The notes below the pieces were generated by a model that was not told the DNA's origin, made no database searches, and worked only from the letters and a program-made list of their open reading frames with translations. The position numbers and the translations under genes were made by a program. 50,398 nucleotides of DNA, taken from an uncultured Muribaculaceae bacterium. GTDB taxonomy: Bacteria; Bacteroidota; Bacteroidia; Bacteroidales; Muribaculaceae. Position 1 is the first letter of the stretch; each line of letters starts with the position of its first letter. Location: positions 1 to 50,398 of the forward strand of contig CAJUMR010000017.1 in the NCBI GenBank assembly GCA_910587475.1, written 5' to 3'. Shown here piece after piece: positions 26,804 through 36,107 of this stretch.

Positions 26804-28744
26804 ATGGCAGATACAGACGACACCCTTTTTGACAGCAACGGCGCTCCAGCCGACGGCAGTGTGCAATACAGTGAAGACGACATCAAGACGCTTGATTGGA
26901 AAGAACATATCAGGCGCCGCCCCGGCATGTACATAGGCAAGCTCGGCGACGGTTCGAATTCCGACGACGGCATCTACGTGCTGCTCAAAGAGGTGCTCGA
27001 CAACTCGATCGACGAGTATATGATGGGCTTCGGCAAGAGTATAGCCGTCGATGTCAGTGACTCCATGGTGACGGTCCGCGACTACGGACGCGGTGTGCCT
27101 CTGGGCAAGCTGATCGACGTCGCTTCGAAGATGAACACCGGCGGAAAATATGACTCAAAGGCTTTCAAGAAGTCGGTCGGTCTGAACGGTGTCGGCATCA
27201 AGGCCGTCAACGCTCTGTCGACCAATTTTGAGATACGCTCGGTGCGCGACGGCCAGATGAAGTCGGCGCGCTTCTCATGCGGCGAACTGGTCGAGGAAAG
27301 CCCGGTTATGCCGACCGACGAGCCTAACGGCACTTTTGTCGGCTTCACCCCCGACGGGTCGATTTTTCGTGATTTCCATTTCCGCGACGAGTACATAGTC
27401 CCGCTGGTAAAAAATTACACATTCCTCAACACCGGGCTGACAATCGTCTTCAACGGTCAGAAATTTATTTCGCGTCACGGTTTGCTCGACCTGCTCCGTG
27501 AAAACATGACCCAGGAGCCTCTCTATCCGGTGATCCATCTCAAGGACGACGACATCGAGATAGCGATAACCCACGTCAACCAGTACGGCGAGGAATATTA
27601 CTCGTTTGTCAACGGCCAGCACACCACTCAGGGCGGAACTCATCTCAGTGCGTTCAAAGAGGCCGTGTCGCGTACGTTGAAAGAATATTTCAACCGCAAT
27701 TTCGAATATTCAGACATACGCAACGGCATGGTTGCGGCCGTGGCCATCAAAGTCGAGGAGCCGGTGTTCGAATCCCAGACCAAGACAAAGCTCGGTTCGC
27801 GCGACATGGGTCCCGACGGGCCGACTGTGGCCAAATTTATCGGCGACTTCATTAAAAAAGAACTTGACAACTATCTCCACCGCGAGCTCGACACCGCCGA
27901 GATCATCCTGAAGAAAGTCCAGGAGAGCGAACGCGACCGCAAGGCTATGGCCGGAGTGACCAAGCTCGCGCGTGAAAAGGCGAAAAAAGCCAACCTCCAC
28001 AACCGCAAGCTGCTTGACTGCCGCATCCATCTCAACGACACCAAAGGCGACGAGGACAAGAAACTCGCGTCGAGCATATTCATCACCGAGGGCGACTCGG
28101 CTGCCGGATCGATCACCAAGATACGCAACGTCGCCACCCAGGCCGTTTTCTCGCTCAGAGGAAAACCGCTGAACACCTATGGCGCAACGCAGAAGGTCCT
28201 CTACGAGAACGAAGAGTTCAATCTCCTCCAGGCTGCCCTCAACATCGAGGACGGCATCGACGGTCTGCGCTACAACAATGTGATAATAGCGACCGATGCG
28301 GATGTCGACGGCATGCACATCCGACTGCTGATGATAACGTTCTTCCTGCAGTTCTATCCCGACCTGATCAAGAAAGGTCACGTCTATGTCTTACAGACCC
28401 CGCTGTTCAGAGTGCGAAACAAAAAGACCGCCCGGCGAGGATCTAAGAAAGGGGCTGATGCCGAAACATATTATTGCTACAGCGACGAGGAGCGCATTGC
28501 GGCGATCAACAAGCTCGGCGACAATGCGGAGATCACCCGATTCAAAGGTCTCGGTGAAATTTCTCCCGAAGAATTCCGCGGCTTCATCGGCGATGACATG
28601 AGGGTCGACCGCGTCACCCTGCGCAAGGAGGATGGTGTCGACGGGCTGCTGGAATTTTACATGGGTAAAAACACAATGGAGCGTCAGACGTTTATCATAG
28701 AAAATCTTGTAATCGAAGATGACAGCGAAATCACAGCACAATAA
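26804..28744 (+). CDS. parE: DNA topoisomerase IV subunit B (type IIA ATPase subunit)
   Basis: ATPase subunit of topoisomerase IV, which decatenates daughter chromosomes with ParC. It is 646 residues. GHKL ATPase domain: Bergerat motif EVLDNSIDEY at 63-72, with GRGVPLG and GLNGVGIKAVNALS glycine-rich lids. Transducer domain about 225-395. TOPRIM domain: EGDSAAGS at about 428-435 and DADVDGMHI near 497. The C-terminal end is YMGKNTMERQTFI. The length and the Ala in EGDSAAGS favour ParE over GyrB; the partner parC is not adjacent, so the GyrB alternative is not fully excluded. The last 26 bp overlap coaD. Confidence 0.88.
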   Translation: MADTDDTLFDSNGAPADGSVQYSEDDIKTLDWKEHIRRRPGMYIGKLGDGSNSDDGIYVLLKEVLDNSIDEYMMGFGKSIAVDVSDSMVTVRDYGRGVPLGKLIDVASKMNTGGKYDSKAFKKSVGLNGVGIKAVNALSTNFEIRSVRDGQMKSARFSCGELVEESPVMPTDEPNGTFVGFTPDGSIFRDFHFRDEYIVPLVKNYTFLNTGLTIVFNGQKFISRHGLLDLLRENMTQEPLYPVIHLKDDDIEIAITHVNQYGEEYYSFVNGQHTTQGGTHLSAFKEAVSRTLKEYFNRNFEYSDIRNGMVAAVAIKVEEPVFESQTKTKLGSRDMGPDGPTVAKFIGDFIKKELDNYLHRELDTAEIILKKVQESERDRKAMAGVTKLAREKAKKANLHNRKLLDCRIHLNDTKGDEDKKLASSIFITEGDSAAGSITKIRNVATQAVFSLRGKPLNTYGATQKVLYENEEFNLLQAALNIEDGIDGLRYNNVIIATDADVDGMHIRLLMITFFLQFYPDLIKKGHVYVLQTPLFRVRNKKTARRGSKKGADAETYYCYSDEERIAAINKLGDNAEITRFKGLGEISPEEFRGFIGDDMRVDRVTLRKEDGVDGLLEFYMGKNTMERQTFIIENLVIEDDSEITAQ

Positions 28745-29189
28745 TACTGAACAGCGCATAGCCTTTTTTGCCGGATCGTTCGACCCGTTCACGATCGGCC
28801 ACGCGTCGGTTGTCGACCGCGCGCTCCGATTGTTTGACGCAATCGTGATCGGCATCGGCATCAATTCGCTCAAGACCACGGCTGTCGAGGCCGAGCGACG
28901 GGCTCTGGCGATCATAAGGATCTATGAAGACAATCCCCGGGTGAAGGTCTGCACGTTCGACGATCTGACCGTCGACGCAGCCCGCAGGGCCGGGGCATGC
29001 TGTCTGTTGAGAGGTGTCAGGTCGGTCAAGGATTTTGAATATGAAAGGGATATGGCCGATATCAACCGCCGCCTTTCAGGGCTCGAAACAGTGCTGATCT
29101 ACAGCTTGCCCGAGCATTCCGCTGTGTCATCGTCGGTAGTGCGCGAGTTGCGTCTCTATGGCAAGGATGTGACACAGTATTTACCATGA
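28719..29189 (+). CDS. coaD: Phosphopantetheine adenylyltransferase
   Basis: Penultimate step of coenzyme A synthesis: joins ATP and 4'-phosphopantetheine to give dephospho-CoA and pyrophosphate. It is 156 residues, normal for CoaD. The nucleotidyltransferase motif GSFDPFTIGH occupies residues 19-28 (TxGH), and the C-terminal ISSxxxR-type motif appears as SAVSSSVVRELRLYG near 131-145. The ATG at 28719 overlaps the end of parE by 26 bp. No later start exists before the conserved FFAGSFDP strand, so the overlap is real and the genes are likely translationally coupled, although their functions are unrelated. Confidence 0.95.
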   Translation: MTAKSQHNNTEQRIAFFAGSFDPFTIGHASVVDRALRLFDAIVIGIGINSLKTTAVEAERRALAIIRIYEDNPRVKVCTFDDLTVDAARRAGACCLLRGVRSVKDFEYERDMADINRRLSGLETVLIYSLPEHSAVSSSVVRELRLYGKDVTQYLP

Positions 29190-29232
29190 CAACGTTTTAT
29201 TTATAAGAGTTTTATTAAATCAAGTCTATTCA

Positions 29233-30849
29233 ATGATTAAGAAATTGATATTTGCAGTTGCCTGTATGCTCTCGGTCGCCGGTCTGAATGCAGCGGCCGA
29301 TGAAGGCGGACTGCGCAGAGAACTTACCCCCGACCAGAAGTTGCGCATGGCCGCAGCTTTGATCCAGGGTTACTATGTCGAGGATGTCGACGCCCAGAAA
29401 ATGACCGACGAGGCTATAATCGCGATGCTCAAGACCCTCGACCCGCATTCGTCATACTCTGACCCCGACGAAACCAAGGAACTGACACAGCCCCTTGAAG
29501 GAAAATTCAGCGGCATCGGCATTCAGTTCAACGCCGCGACCGACACCGTCTATGTCATTCAGACCGTGGCCGGAGGTCCGTCAGAGAAAGTGGGCATCCG
29601 CCCCGGCGACCGCATCATTCAGGCCGATGACAGCATCATCGCCGGACGCAAACTGCCTAATTCGGCGATCTTGAAGATCTTGCGCGGCGAAAAAGGCTCG
29701 AAAGTCAACCTGAAAGTGAAGCGCGGCGGTTCGCCCGACCTGATCGACTTTGTCGTTGTGCGCGACGATATTCCGATCTACAGCGTCGATGCATCGTACA
29801 TGGCCAACGATTCGACAGGCTACATACGTGTGAGCCGTTTTGCCGAAGACACAGGCTCAGAAGTGGCTAAAGCCATTGAAAAACTGAGAGCCAAAGGCAT
29901 GACCAATCTCCTGCTCGATCTCCAGGACAACGGCGGAGGCTATCTCGGAGCCGCCGTCGACATGGCCTCGCAGTTCCTTGCCAAAGGCGACACGGTTGTC
30001 TACACCCAGGGGCTTCATAGCCAGCCGACCTATTTCACCCTCGACCGCGACGGCCGTTCGCGCGATCTTAAGGTGGTGGTGCTCGTCAACCAGTATTCGG
30101 CCTCGGCTTCCGAAATCCTGTCGGGTGCGCTCCAGGACAACGACCGCGGACTGATTGTCGGCCGACGCACATTCGGCAAAGGCCTTGTGCAGCGTCCGTT
30201 CCCGTTCCCCGACGGATCGATGATCCGACTGACGACCGCACGCTATTACACTCCTTCCGGCCGGTCGATACAGAAGCATTATGAGAAAGGCCAGAGCGAA
30301 GAGTATATGCTCGACATGCTCAACCGCTACAACAGCGGAGAGCTGTGGAGCGCCGACAGCATCCATGTCGATGAGGCTCTCAAAGTGGAGACCTTGCGCA
30401 ATCATCGTCCCGTCTATGGCGGAGGTGGCATAATGCCCGATGTGTTCGTGCCGGTCGACACAACTTTTTTCAGTGCCTATTACCGCGACCTCAACGCCAA
30501 GGGTGTCATCAATCAGTTCTGCCTCAACTATGTCGACGCCAACCGGTCGACGCTTCTGAAAAGCTATCCCGATGAAGACGCTTTTGCTGCACGGTTTGAA
30601 ATAACCCCCGAGATGGAACAGCAGCTCATATCGCTCGGCGAGCACGACGGAGTGACGTTCGACGCCGCCCAGTGGGAGCGCAGCCGTCAGTATGCCCTCG
30701 CTATTATCAAAGGCCTTCTGGCGCGCGATCTCTACGAAGACAGCTCGGTGTTCCGCTTCATCAATCCTTTGCTGCCCGAGTACCGCGAGGCCCTGTTGCT
30801 CATCAACGATCCTGAGCGATATTCGTCGTTGCTCAAAGGGACTGAATGA
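29233..30849 (+). CDS. S41-family C-terminal processing protease with PDZ domain
   Basis: Exported serine protease of the CTP/tail-specific family, 538 residues. Signal peptide about 1-21 (no lipobox Cys). PDZ domain about 90-165 (GKFSGIGIQFN to VNLKVKRGG), with the S41 catalytic core about 195-345. The nucleophile Ser lies in SASASEI (289-295) and the general-base Lys is Lys316 in TFGKGLVQ. The C-terminal 170 residues form an extra helical region of the kind seen in Bacteroidota members. Substrate unknown; the usual roles are periplasmic protein processing and quality control. It begins 43 bp after coaD and is closed by a strong terminator. Confidence 0.93.
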   Translation: MIKKLIFAVACMLSVAGLNAAADEGGLRRELTPDQKLRMAAALIQGYYVEDVDAQKMTDEAIIAMLKTLDPHSSYSDPDETKELTQPLEGKFSGIGIQFNAATDTVYVIQTVAGGPSEKVGIRPGDRIIQADDSIIAGRKLPNSAILKILRGEKGSKVNLKVKRGGSPDLIDFVVVRDDIPIYSVDASYMANDSTGYIRVSRFAEDTGSEVAKAIEKLRAKGMTNLLLDLQDNGGGYLGAAVDMASQFLAKGDTVVYTQGLHSQPTYFTLDRDGRSRDLKVVVLVNQYSASASEILSGALQDNDRGLIVGRRTFGKGLVQRPFPFPDGSMIRLTTARYYTPSGRSIQKHYEKGQSEEYMLDMLNRYNSGELWSADSIHVDEALKVETLRNHRPVYGGGGIMPDVFVPVDTTFFSAYYRDLNAKGVINQFCLNYVDANRSTLLKSYPDEDAFAARFEITPEMEQQLISLGEHDGVTFDAAQWERSRQYALAIIKGLLARDLYEDSSVFRFINPLLPEYREALLLINDPERYSSLLKGTE

Positions 30850-30907
30850 CCTGAAACCAAATTTTTTTTTAACGCACTAATACATCGTTTCATAGTTTCA
30901 TAATGCA

Positions 30908-30948
30908 ATCTGTCGGGAGCCGCCAATACTTCCGGCAGATTTTTTTTT
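30908..30948 (+). terminator. Terminator of the parE-coaD-S41 operon
   Basis: 11-bp stem (30908-30918 with 30930-30940, including G-U pairs), 11-nt loop and T run to 30948. Confidence 0.85.
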
Positions 30949-30962
30949 GCATGGACGATTGT

Positions 30963-30993
30963 GTTGTTTCGTCGGAATTAATTTGTACATTTG
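30963..30993 (+). promoter_or_regulatory. Promoter of the DUF4494 gene
   Basis: TACATTTG (30986-30993) is a perfect -7 box, with GTTG (30963-30966) 19 bp upstream as a partial -33. Confidence 0.6.
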
Positions 30994-31053
30994 TATGAAA
31001 ATTTATTAGGAAACAATGCGCGCTCCGTCGCGCTTAATAATCGAATAACACAA

Positions 31054-31506
31054 ATGGCAAATTGGTTTGAATGTAAAGTGCGCTACGATAAACTTCAGGA
31101 AAACGGCGCAGTTAAGAAAGTGACTGAACCCTATCTTGTCGACGCCCTGTCGTTTACAGAAGCAGAGGCGCGCATCATCGAGGAACAGACCCCCTATATA
31201 TCAGGTGATTTCTCCGTGTCGGCGGTAAAACGCACCAAGATTTCCGAAATTTTCTGGAATGAAGACGGCGACCGTTGGTATCTTGTCAAAGTGGCGTTCA
31301 TAACCATCGACGAGCGCAGCGGCGTCGAGAAACGCACTGCGACACTGATCCTCGTTCAGGCTTCTAATTTCAAAGAAGCTCTCGACAATTTTATCGAAGG
31401 TATGAAAGGCACTATGGCCGACTACGAAGTCGTTTCTATCGCCGAAACACCCATCATGGATGTCTATAAGGTGAAAGTGCCCGGCGAAGCTCCCGCAGCT
31501 CAATAA
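31054..31506 (+). CDS. DUF4494 family protein
   Basis: A 150-residue cytoplasmic protein of a family conserved in Bacteroidota with no assigned function. The start is the ATG at 31054 (MANWFECKVRYDK); an in-frame TTG at 30991 lies inside the -7 box and is rejected. Mixed alpha/beta content: paired strands WFECKVRYDK and EPYLVDALSFTEAEARI at the N-terminus, a middle strand pair KISEIFWNEDGDRWYLVKVAFI, and a helix with NFKEALDNFIEGMKGTMADY. It has no signal peptide, membrane segment or catalytic motif. It is 13 bp before a YggS-type PLP protein, so the two are probably co-transcribed. Family assignment is from memory of the conserved sequence. Confidence 0.85.
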   Translation: MANWFECKVRYDKLQENGAVKKVTEPYLVDALSFTEAEARIIEEQTPYISGDFSVSAVKRTKISEIFWNEDGDRWYLVKVAFITIDERSGVEKRTATLILVQASNFKEALDNFIEGMKGTMADYEVVSIAETPIMDVYKVKVPGEAPAAQ

Positions 31507-31519
31507 CCTGGCCCGATCT

Positions 31520-32185
31520 ATGACTGACATAGCGAAACAACTCAGACAGATCAAGTCGACGCTCCCCGCGGGCGTCGAACTTGTCGCTGTCTCGAAGTTT
31601 CATCCTGTCGAAGCGCTGCGCGAGGCCTACGATGCCGGACAGCGCATATTCGGAGAAAGCCGTGTGCAGGAACTGACAGAGAAAATACCGGCCATGCCTG
31701 CCGACACTCAGTGGCACTTCATCGGCCATCTGCAGACCAACAAACTCAAATATATCATCGGACAGGTGGCGCTGATCGAGAGCGTCGACTCTGTGCGTCT
31801 TCTCGAGATGATCGACGATCTTTCGGCGAAGCGCGGAGTTGTGACGAGAGTGCTGATGCAGGTCCATGTCGCACAGGAGACGACCAAATTCGGTTTCTTG
31901 CCCGACGAACTCGTCGACTGGTTTGCCTCGCGCGGATTCGAGTCTCTCAAGGCGACCCATATCTGCGGACTGATGGGCATGGCCTCCAACACCGACGACA
32001 CTGAGCGCATAGAAGCCGACTTCCGCATGATCGCCGACACCCGCCGCCGCATACTCGATGCTGCGCCCGACCTCAGAGGCTTCGACACCCTGTCGATGGG
32101 CATGAGCGATGACTATGAGCTGGCGATCGCTGCCGGATCGACACTCGTCAGGGTCGGCACCGCAATCTTCGGATCCCGCTATTGA
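31520..32185 (+). CDS. YggS/PROSC-type pyridoxal phosphate homeostasis protein
   Basis: Single-domain PLP-binding TIM barrel, 221 residues, related to the N-terminal domain of alanine racemase but lacking the second domain, as usual for YggS. The PLP Lys is Lys26 in LVAVSKFHP. Also visible are FGESRVQEL, WHFIGHLQTNKLKYI and the C-terminal LSMGMSDDYELAIAAGSTLVRVGTAIFG phosphate-binding end. By family it balances free PLP and affects amino acid and keto-acid pools rather than catalysing a known reaction. It follows the DUF4494 gene after 13 bp. No convincing terminator was seen after it. Confidence 0.95.
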   Translation: MTDIAKQLRQIKSTLPAGVELVAVSKFHPVEALREAYDAGQRIFGESRVQELTEKIPAMPADTQWHFIGHLQTNKLKYIIGQVALIESVDSVRLLEMIDDLSAKRGVVTRVLMQVHVAQETTKFGFLPDELVDWFASRGFESLKATHICGLMGMASNTDDTERIEADFRMIADTRRRILDAAPDLRGFDTLSMGMSDDYELAIAAGSTLVRVGTAIFGSRY

Positions 32186-32275
32186 AAGATCTGATCACAT
32201 TATATTTTTTCGTCATATTTTAACGCATGCCGTATTTTTAAGGCGCAAAGCGCTAATTTTCCCAAAATTAATTCT

Positions 32276-32283
32276 TAACTTTA
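32276..32283 (+). promoter_or_regulatory. Possible -7 box of the sugar transporter gene
   Basis: TAACTTTA, one base from consensus, about 98 bp before the start codon and without a clear -33 element. A 14-bp palindrome follows at 32300-32313. Confidence 0.35.
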
Positions 32284-32299
32284 GCCTTTGAAAATTAAC

Positions 32300-32313
32300 C
32301 GAAGCATGCTTCG
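32300..32313. promoter_or_regulatory. 14-bp palindrome in the sugar transporter leader
   Basis: CGAAGCATGCTTCG, perfect palindrome about 10 bp past the predicted transcription start and 69 bp before the ATG. No loop is possible without opening the centre, so a protein operator is more likely than an RNA hairpin. Confidence 0.5.
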
Positions 32314-32381
32314 TCACCGTATTTCATCCAACATAAGACTAATAATTATTTAATAATCAAATTAATAAAATCAATCTTATC

Positions 32382-33719
32382 ATGAGCAACAAATCAAAAC
32401 AGTGGGGTGCGATTATCGTTATGATAGCGCTCTTCGCCATGATTGCATTCGTGACAAATTTGTGTTCGCCGATGGCAATCATTGTCAAGAACCAGTTCGG
32501 TGCTTCCAACCTCGAGGCACAGATCGGTAACTACGGTAATTTTATCGCATATCTTGTGATGGGTATCCCCTCAGGCATGCTTATCAAAAAATTCGGTTAC
32601 AAGGCTACAGCCCTCATTGCTCTTCTCGTCGGCATCGTCGGCATCTTTGTTCAGTGGATGAGCGGTTGGGAAAGCATGCAGAACTGTGCGTTTGCCGTAT
32701 ATCTTGTCGGCGCGTTCATCGCAGGTTTCTGTATGTGTATGCTTAACACAGTTGTCAACCCCATGCTCAACATCCTCGGTGGTGGCGGCAACAAGGGTAA
32801 TCAGTTAATCCAGCTCGGCGGTGTGTTCAACTCCGCGGCTGCTGTGGCTGTATATATCCTCATGGGTGCTCTCATCGGCGAAGCTACCAAGGCTCGCGTT
32901 ACTGACGCAACTCCCGCTCTTATGATCGCCGGCGGCGTCTTCATTCTGGCATTCTTCGTCATCTGGGCTACTCACATCGATGAACCCGCACGTCCGAAGA
33001 CCGAAAAGACTGAAAAAGGTCACGATCCCCACAGTGCGTTCTCGTTCCGCCACTTCAACCTCGGCATCCTCGCCATCTTCCTTTACATGGGCATCGAGGT
33101 AGGCACTCCGACTTACATCCTCCAGTATCTCACCAGCACTCCCGACGCTGCGACTCCGGGTCTCAACATGGACGCCAATATCGTCGGTCAGCTTGTGGCT
33201 GTCTACTGGTTGATGATGCTCATCGGCCGTCTGGCAGGCAGCGGTATCGCCGCAAGAGTTTCATCGCGCGCGATGATCACCGTCGTGGCTACAACTTCGA
33301 TCGCTCTCACAGCGTTCGGCATGTTTGCACCCGTCGACTGGACTGTCAACATTCCCGGCATCGACTGGGGCAACCTCCAGCTCATTTGGGCTGAAGTGCC
33401 TGTAGGCATCTTCGCTTTCATCCTCATCGGTCTCTGCACATCAGTGATGTGGGGCGGTATCTTCAACATGGCTGTCGAAGGCCTCGGCAAATACACCGCC
33501 ATCGCTTCGGGTGCATTCATGACAATGGTATTCGGTTGCGCTGTGATGGTGGCTATCCAGGGCTGGGTTGCCGACCTCACCGGCAGCTACATGTCGAGCT
33601 ACTGGGTTGTTCTCGGCTGCGGCGCTTACATCCTCTTCTATGCTCTCATCGGCTCTAAGAATGTCAATCTCGACATCAAGGTCGAAGAAGAAGCTGAGCA
33701 GCTGCTCGACGCTATGTAA
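32382..33719 (+). CDS. FucP-family (FHS) MFS sugar transporter
   Basis: Inner membrane sugar:proton symporter of the FHS group of the major facilitator superfamily (L-fucose permease and glucose/galactose transporter relatives). It is 445 residues with about 12 hydrophobic segments. Family signs: NFIAYLVMGIPSGMLIKKFGYK (loop 2-3, residues about 50-71), the VNPMLNILGG stretch near 127-136, and NQLIQLGGVFNSAAA around 143-157. A charged central loop (residues about 207-225, PARPKTEKTEKGHD) separates the two halves. No kinase, isomerase or aldolase gene is adjacent, so the sugar (fucose, glucose, galactose or other) cannot be fixed. It is closed by a strong terminator and separately transcribed from transketolase. 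Confidence 0.88.
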   Translation: MSNKSKQWGAIIVMIALFAMIAFVTNLCSPMAIIVKNQFGASNLEAQIGNYGNFIAYLVMGIPSGMLIKKFGYKATALIALLVGIVGIFVQWMSGWESMQNCAFAVYLVGAFIAGFCMCMLNTVVNPMLNILGGGGNKGNQLIQLGGVFNSAAAVAVYILMGALIGEATKARVTDATPALMIAGGVFILAFFVIWATHIDEPARPKTEKTEKGHDPHSAFSFRHFNLGILAIFLYMGIEVGTPTYILQYLTSTPDAATPGLNMDANIVGQLVAVYWLMMLIGRLAGSGIAARVSSRAMITVVATTSIALTAFGMFAPVDWTVNIPGIDWGNLQLIWAEVPVGIFAFILIGLCTSVMWGGIFNMAVEGLGKYTAIASGAFMTMVFGCAVMVAIQGWVADLTGSYMSSYWVVLGCGAYILFYALIGSKNVNLDIKVEEEAEQLLDAM

Positions 33720-33751
33720 TATCACGTCTGTAACAACGATTTGATACACTG

Positions 33752-33786
33752 TGCAGCCCCGTCGCGACGGGGCTGCATTGTTTTTT
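33752..33786 (+). terminator. Terminator of the sugar transporter gene
   Basis: 26-bp perfect palindrome (33752-33777) forming an 11-bp stem with CGCG loop, followed by TTGTTTTTT. Confidence 0.92.
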
Positions 33787-33813
33787 GAACTGCCGCTGTG
33801 TTTTAAGCGTTTT

Positions 33814-33844
33814 ATTGGTGAGCCGATAAATTGTAGTATATTTA
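33814..33844 (+). promoter_or_regulatory. Possible promoter of transketolase
   Basis: ATTG (33814-33817), 19-bp spacer, TATATTTA (33837-33844), each one base from consensus. A second overlapping box TTAATTTG (33842-33849) is an alternative. Confidence 0.4.
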
Positions 33845-33921
33845 ATTTGCTCACGCGCGAACTTTATCGTAACTTCGTGTCACTAAAATGTACTAACCAA
33901 AAAAGAAACACTTTTTCCCTT

Positions 33922-35949
33922 ATGGACACAAAGGTTCTCAACCACGCTGCCGACAATATCCGCATATTGGCTGCTTCTATGGTAGAAAAAGCTAAATCAG
34001 GCCATCCGGGCGGAGCCATGGGCGGAGCTGATTTTGTCAACGTGCTTTATTCCAAATACCTTGTATGTGATCCTGACGATCCGACATGGTTTGCCCGCGA
34101 CCGGTTCTTCCTTGATCCGGGTCATATGTCTCCGATGCTTTACTCTGTGCTTGCCTTGATGGGCAACTACACTATTGCCGAACTCCAGCAGTTCCGTCAA
34201 TGGGGAAGCGTCACACCGGGTCACCCCGAGGTCGATCCTTCGAGGGGCGTCGAGAACACTTCCGGACCGCTTGGTCAGGGACACACCATGGCCGTCGGTT
34301 GTGCGCTTGCCGAGCGTTTCCTTCAGGCGCGCTTCGGCGACGTTGTCGCTCATAAGACCTATGCTTATATTTCAGATGGTGGCATCCAGGAAGAAATCTC
34401 GCAGGGAGCCGGACGCATAGCCGGTTATCTCGGCCTGTCCAATCTCATTATGTTCTACGATGCCAACACCATACAGCTGTCGACCGAAGTCGATGCTGTC
34501 GACCGCGAGGATTATGCCGCAAAATACCGCGCATGGCATTGGAATGTCATCGAAATCGACGGCAACGATCCTGCACAGATTGCAGCGGCCATCGAGAACG
34601 CTCACAATGAAAAATCAAGACCGACAATAATCATCGGCAACACCACTATGGGCAAAGGCATCGTGAAGGCCGACGGTTCTTCATTCGAGAACCAGTGCTC
34701 TACCCACGGTCAGCCTCTGAGCGCTTCGGGAGCCGATGTCAAGGCTACGATCGCCAATCTCGGCGGCGATCCTGAAAACCCCTGGGTCGTGTTCGACGAT
34801 GTCGAAGCTCTCTATGAAGCCCGTCGCCGTCAGCTCCGCGAAATCGTGGCAGAGCGACGCAACGCTTTCGACAAATGGGCTGCCGAAAACCCCGACAAAG
34901 CTTTGTTGCTCAAATCATATATCGACGGTGTCCTGCCGCAGATCGACTATGCCGCCATACAGCATAAACCCAATGTTTCGACCCGTCAGGCTTCGGCCGA
35001 CGTGCTCTCTGTGCTCGGCGAAAAAGTCGGCAACATGATAGTGTCTTCGGCCGACCTCGCCAACAGCGACAAGACTGAAGCATTCCTTAAGAAAACAGGG
35101 GCGTTCACCCCGGGTGATTTCAAAGGCGCGTTCCTCCATGCGGGAGTGGCAGAGCTGACGATGGCTTCGATCATCAACGGCGTGGCTCTTCACGGCGGTG
35201 TGCTCGGAGCTTGCGCCACATTCTTCGTGTTCTCCGATTACATGAAGCCGGCCATGCGTCTCGCTTCTCTCATGGAACTTCCGGTCAAGTATGTCTGGTC
35301 TCACGATGCATTCCGTGTGGGCGAAGACGGTCCGACCCACGAACCGATCGAGCAAGAAGCTCAGCTCCGTCTGCTTGAAGAAATCAAGAATTTCAGCGGT
35401 CATCCTTCATTGTTGGCAATGCGTCCGGCCGACGCTGCCGAAACAACCGTATGCTGGATGATGGCAATGGACAATAACAACTCGCCGAGTGCACTGGTGC
35501 TCAGCCGTCAGGATATCCCCGATCTGCCTTCGTCGAGCGGCAACCGTTATAATGACGCTTTGCAGGCAAGAAAGGGCGGTTACACCGTCATCAGCAACGA
35601 AAACCCCGACATCGTGCTCGTGGCCAATGGCTCTGAGGTGTCGCTGCTTTGCGACGTTTCTGTCGCTCTCGCAGCCGAAGGCATCAAGGCCAATGTTGTG
35701 TCGATGCCCTCGATCGGCCTGTTCAACATCCAGGATGAGGCTTACCGCAACAGCGTGTTGCCCGTGGGCATCGCTCAGTTCGGTCTCACTGCCGGATTGC
35801 CCTCGACCATACGCATGATCAAAGGCTTCACCGGCGAGGTTTACGGCATGGAACGTTTCGGAGCTTCCGCGCCCTACAAGGTCCTTGACGAAAAATTCGG
35901 TTACACCGTGGCCAACATTTTGACTTGTATCAAGAATGTCTTGAACTGA
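33922..35949 (+). CDS. tkt: Transketolase
   Basis: Thiamine-diphosphate enzyme of the non-oxidative pentose phosphate pathway, moving two-carbon ketol units between sugar phosphates. It is 675 residues from the ATG at 33922; an open frame extends further upstream through the terminator and promoter and is rejected. N-terminal ThDP domain: GHPGGAMGG near residues 30-38, TPGHPEVDP and GPLGQGHTMAVG in the donor-site loops, then SDGGIQEEISQGAGRIAGYLGL. The pyrimidine domain contains ATFFVFSDYMKPAMRLASLM and the phosphate-binding HDAFRVGEDGPTHEPIEQ. C-terminal domain from about residue 545. A strong terminator follows 22 bp after the stop. Confidence 0.97.
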   Translation: MDTKVLNHAADNIRILAASMVEKAKSGHPGGAMGGADFVNVLYSKYLVCDPDDPTWFARDRFFLDPGHMSPMLYSVLALMGNYTIAELQQFRQWGSVTPGHPEVDPSRGVENTSGPLGQGHTMAVGCALAERFLQARFGDVVAHKTYAYISDGGIQEEISQGAGRIAGYLGLSNLIMFYDANTIQLSTEVDAVDREDYAAKYRAWHWNVIEIDGNDPAQIAAAIENAHNEKSRPTIIIGNTTMGKGIVKADGSSFENQCSTHGQPLSASGADVKATIANLGGDPENPWVVFDDVEALYEARRRQLREIVAERRNAFDKWAAENPDKALLLKSYIDGVLPQIDYAAIQHKPNVSTRQASADVLSVLGEKVGNMIVSSADLANSDKTEAFLKKTGAFTPGDFKGAFLHAGVAELTMASIINGVALHGGVLGACATFFVFSDYMKPAMRLASLMELPVKYVWSHDAFRVGEDGPTHEPIEQEAQLRLLEEIKNFSGHPSLLAMRPADAAETTVCWMMAMDNNNSPSALVLSRQDIPDLPSSSGNRYNDALQARKGGYTVISNENPDIVLVANGSEVSLLCDVSVALAAEGIKANVVSMPSIGLFNIQDEAYRNSVLPVGIAQFGLTAGLPSTIRMIKGFTGEVYGMERFGASAPYKVLDEKFGYTVANILTCIKNVLN

Positions 35950-35971
35950 CAATCTTTTGATCATATCAGAC

Positions 35972-36010
35972 AAATGGCGGATGTCTTTTTTCAGACGTTC
36001 GCCATTTTTT
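35972..36010 (+). terminator. Terminator of transketolase
   Basis: 15-bp stem (35972-35986 with 35993-36007, including two G-U pairs), 6-nt loop and T run. Confidence 0.88.
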
Positions 36011-36056
36011 ATTTGAAAATTGATGCCCGGTTATTCGCCGTGTCATTATTTTGAAC

Positions 36057-36064
36057 TAACTTTG
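36057..36064 (+). promoter_or_regulatory. -7 box of the secreted protein pair
   Basis: Perfect TAACTTTG 43 bp before the start; no clear TTTG at -33, which may mean dependence on an activator. Confidence 0.6.
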
Positions 36065-36107
36065 TGGAAGTAAGTTATAAGTCTAATCCTAACAAGCTAT
36101 AGAGTCC

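Noticed and set aside
33751..33921. Upstream extension of the transketolase reading frame
   Set aside because: It runs through the transporter terminator and the likely promoter; the conserved N-terminus begins at the ATG at 33922.
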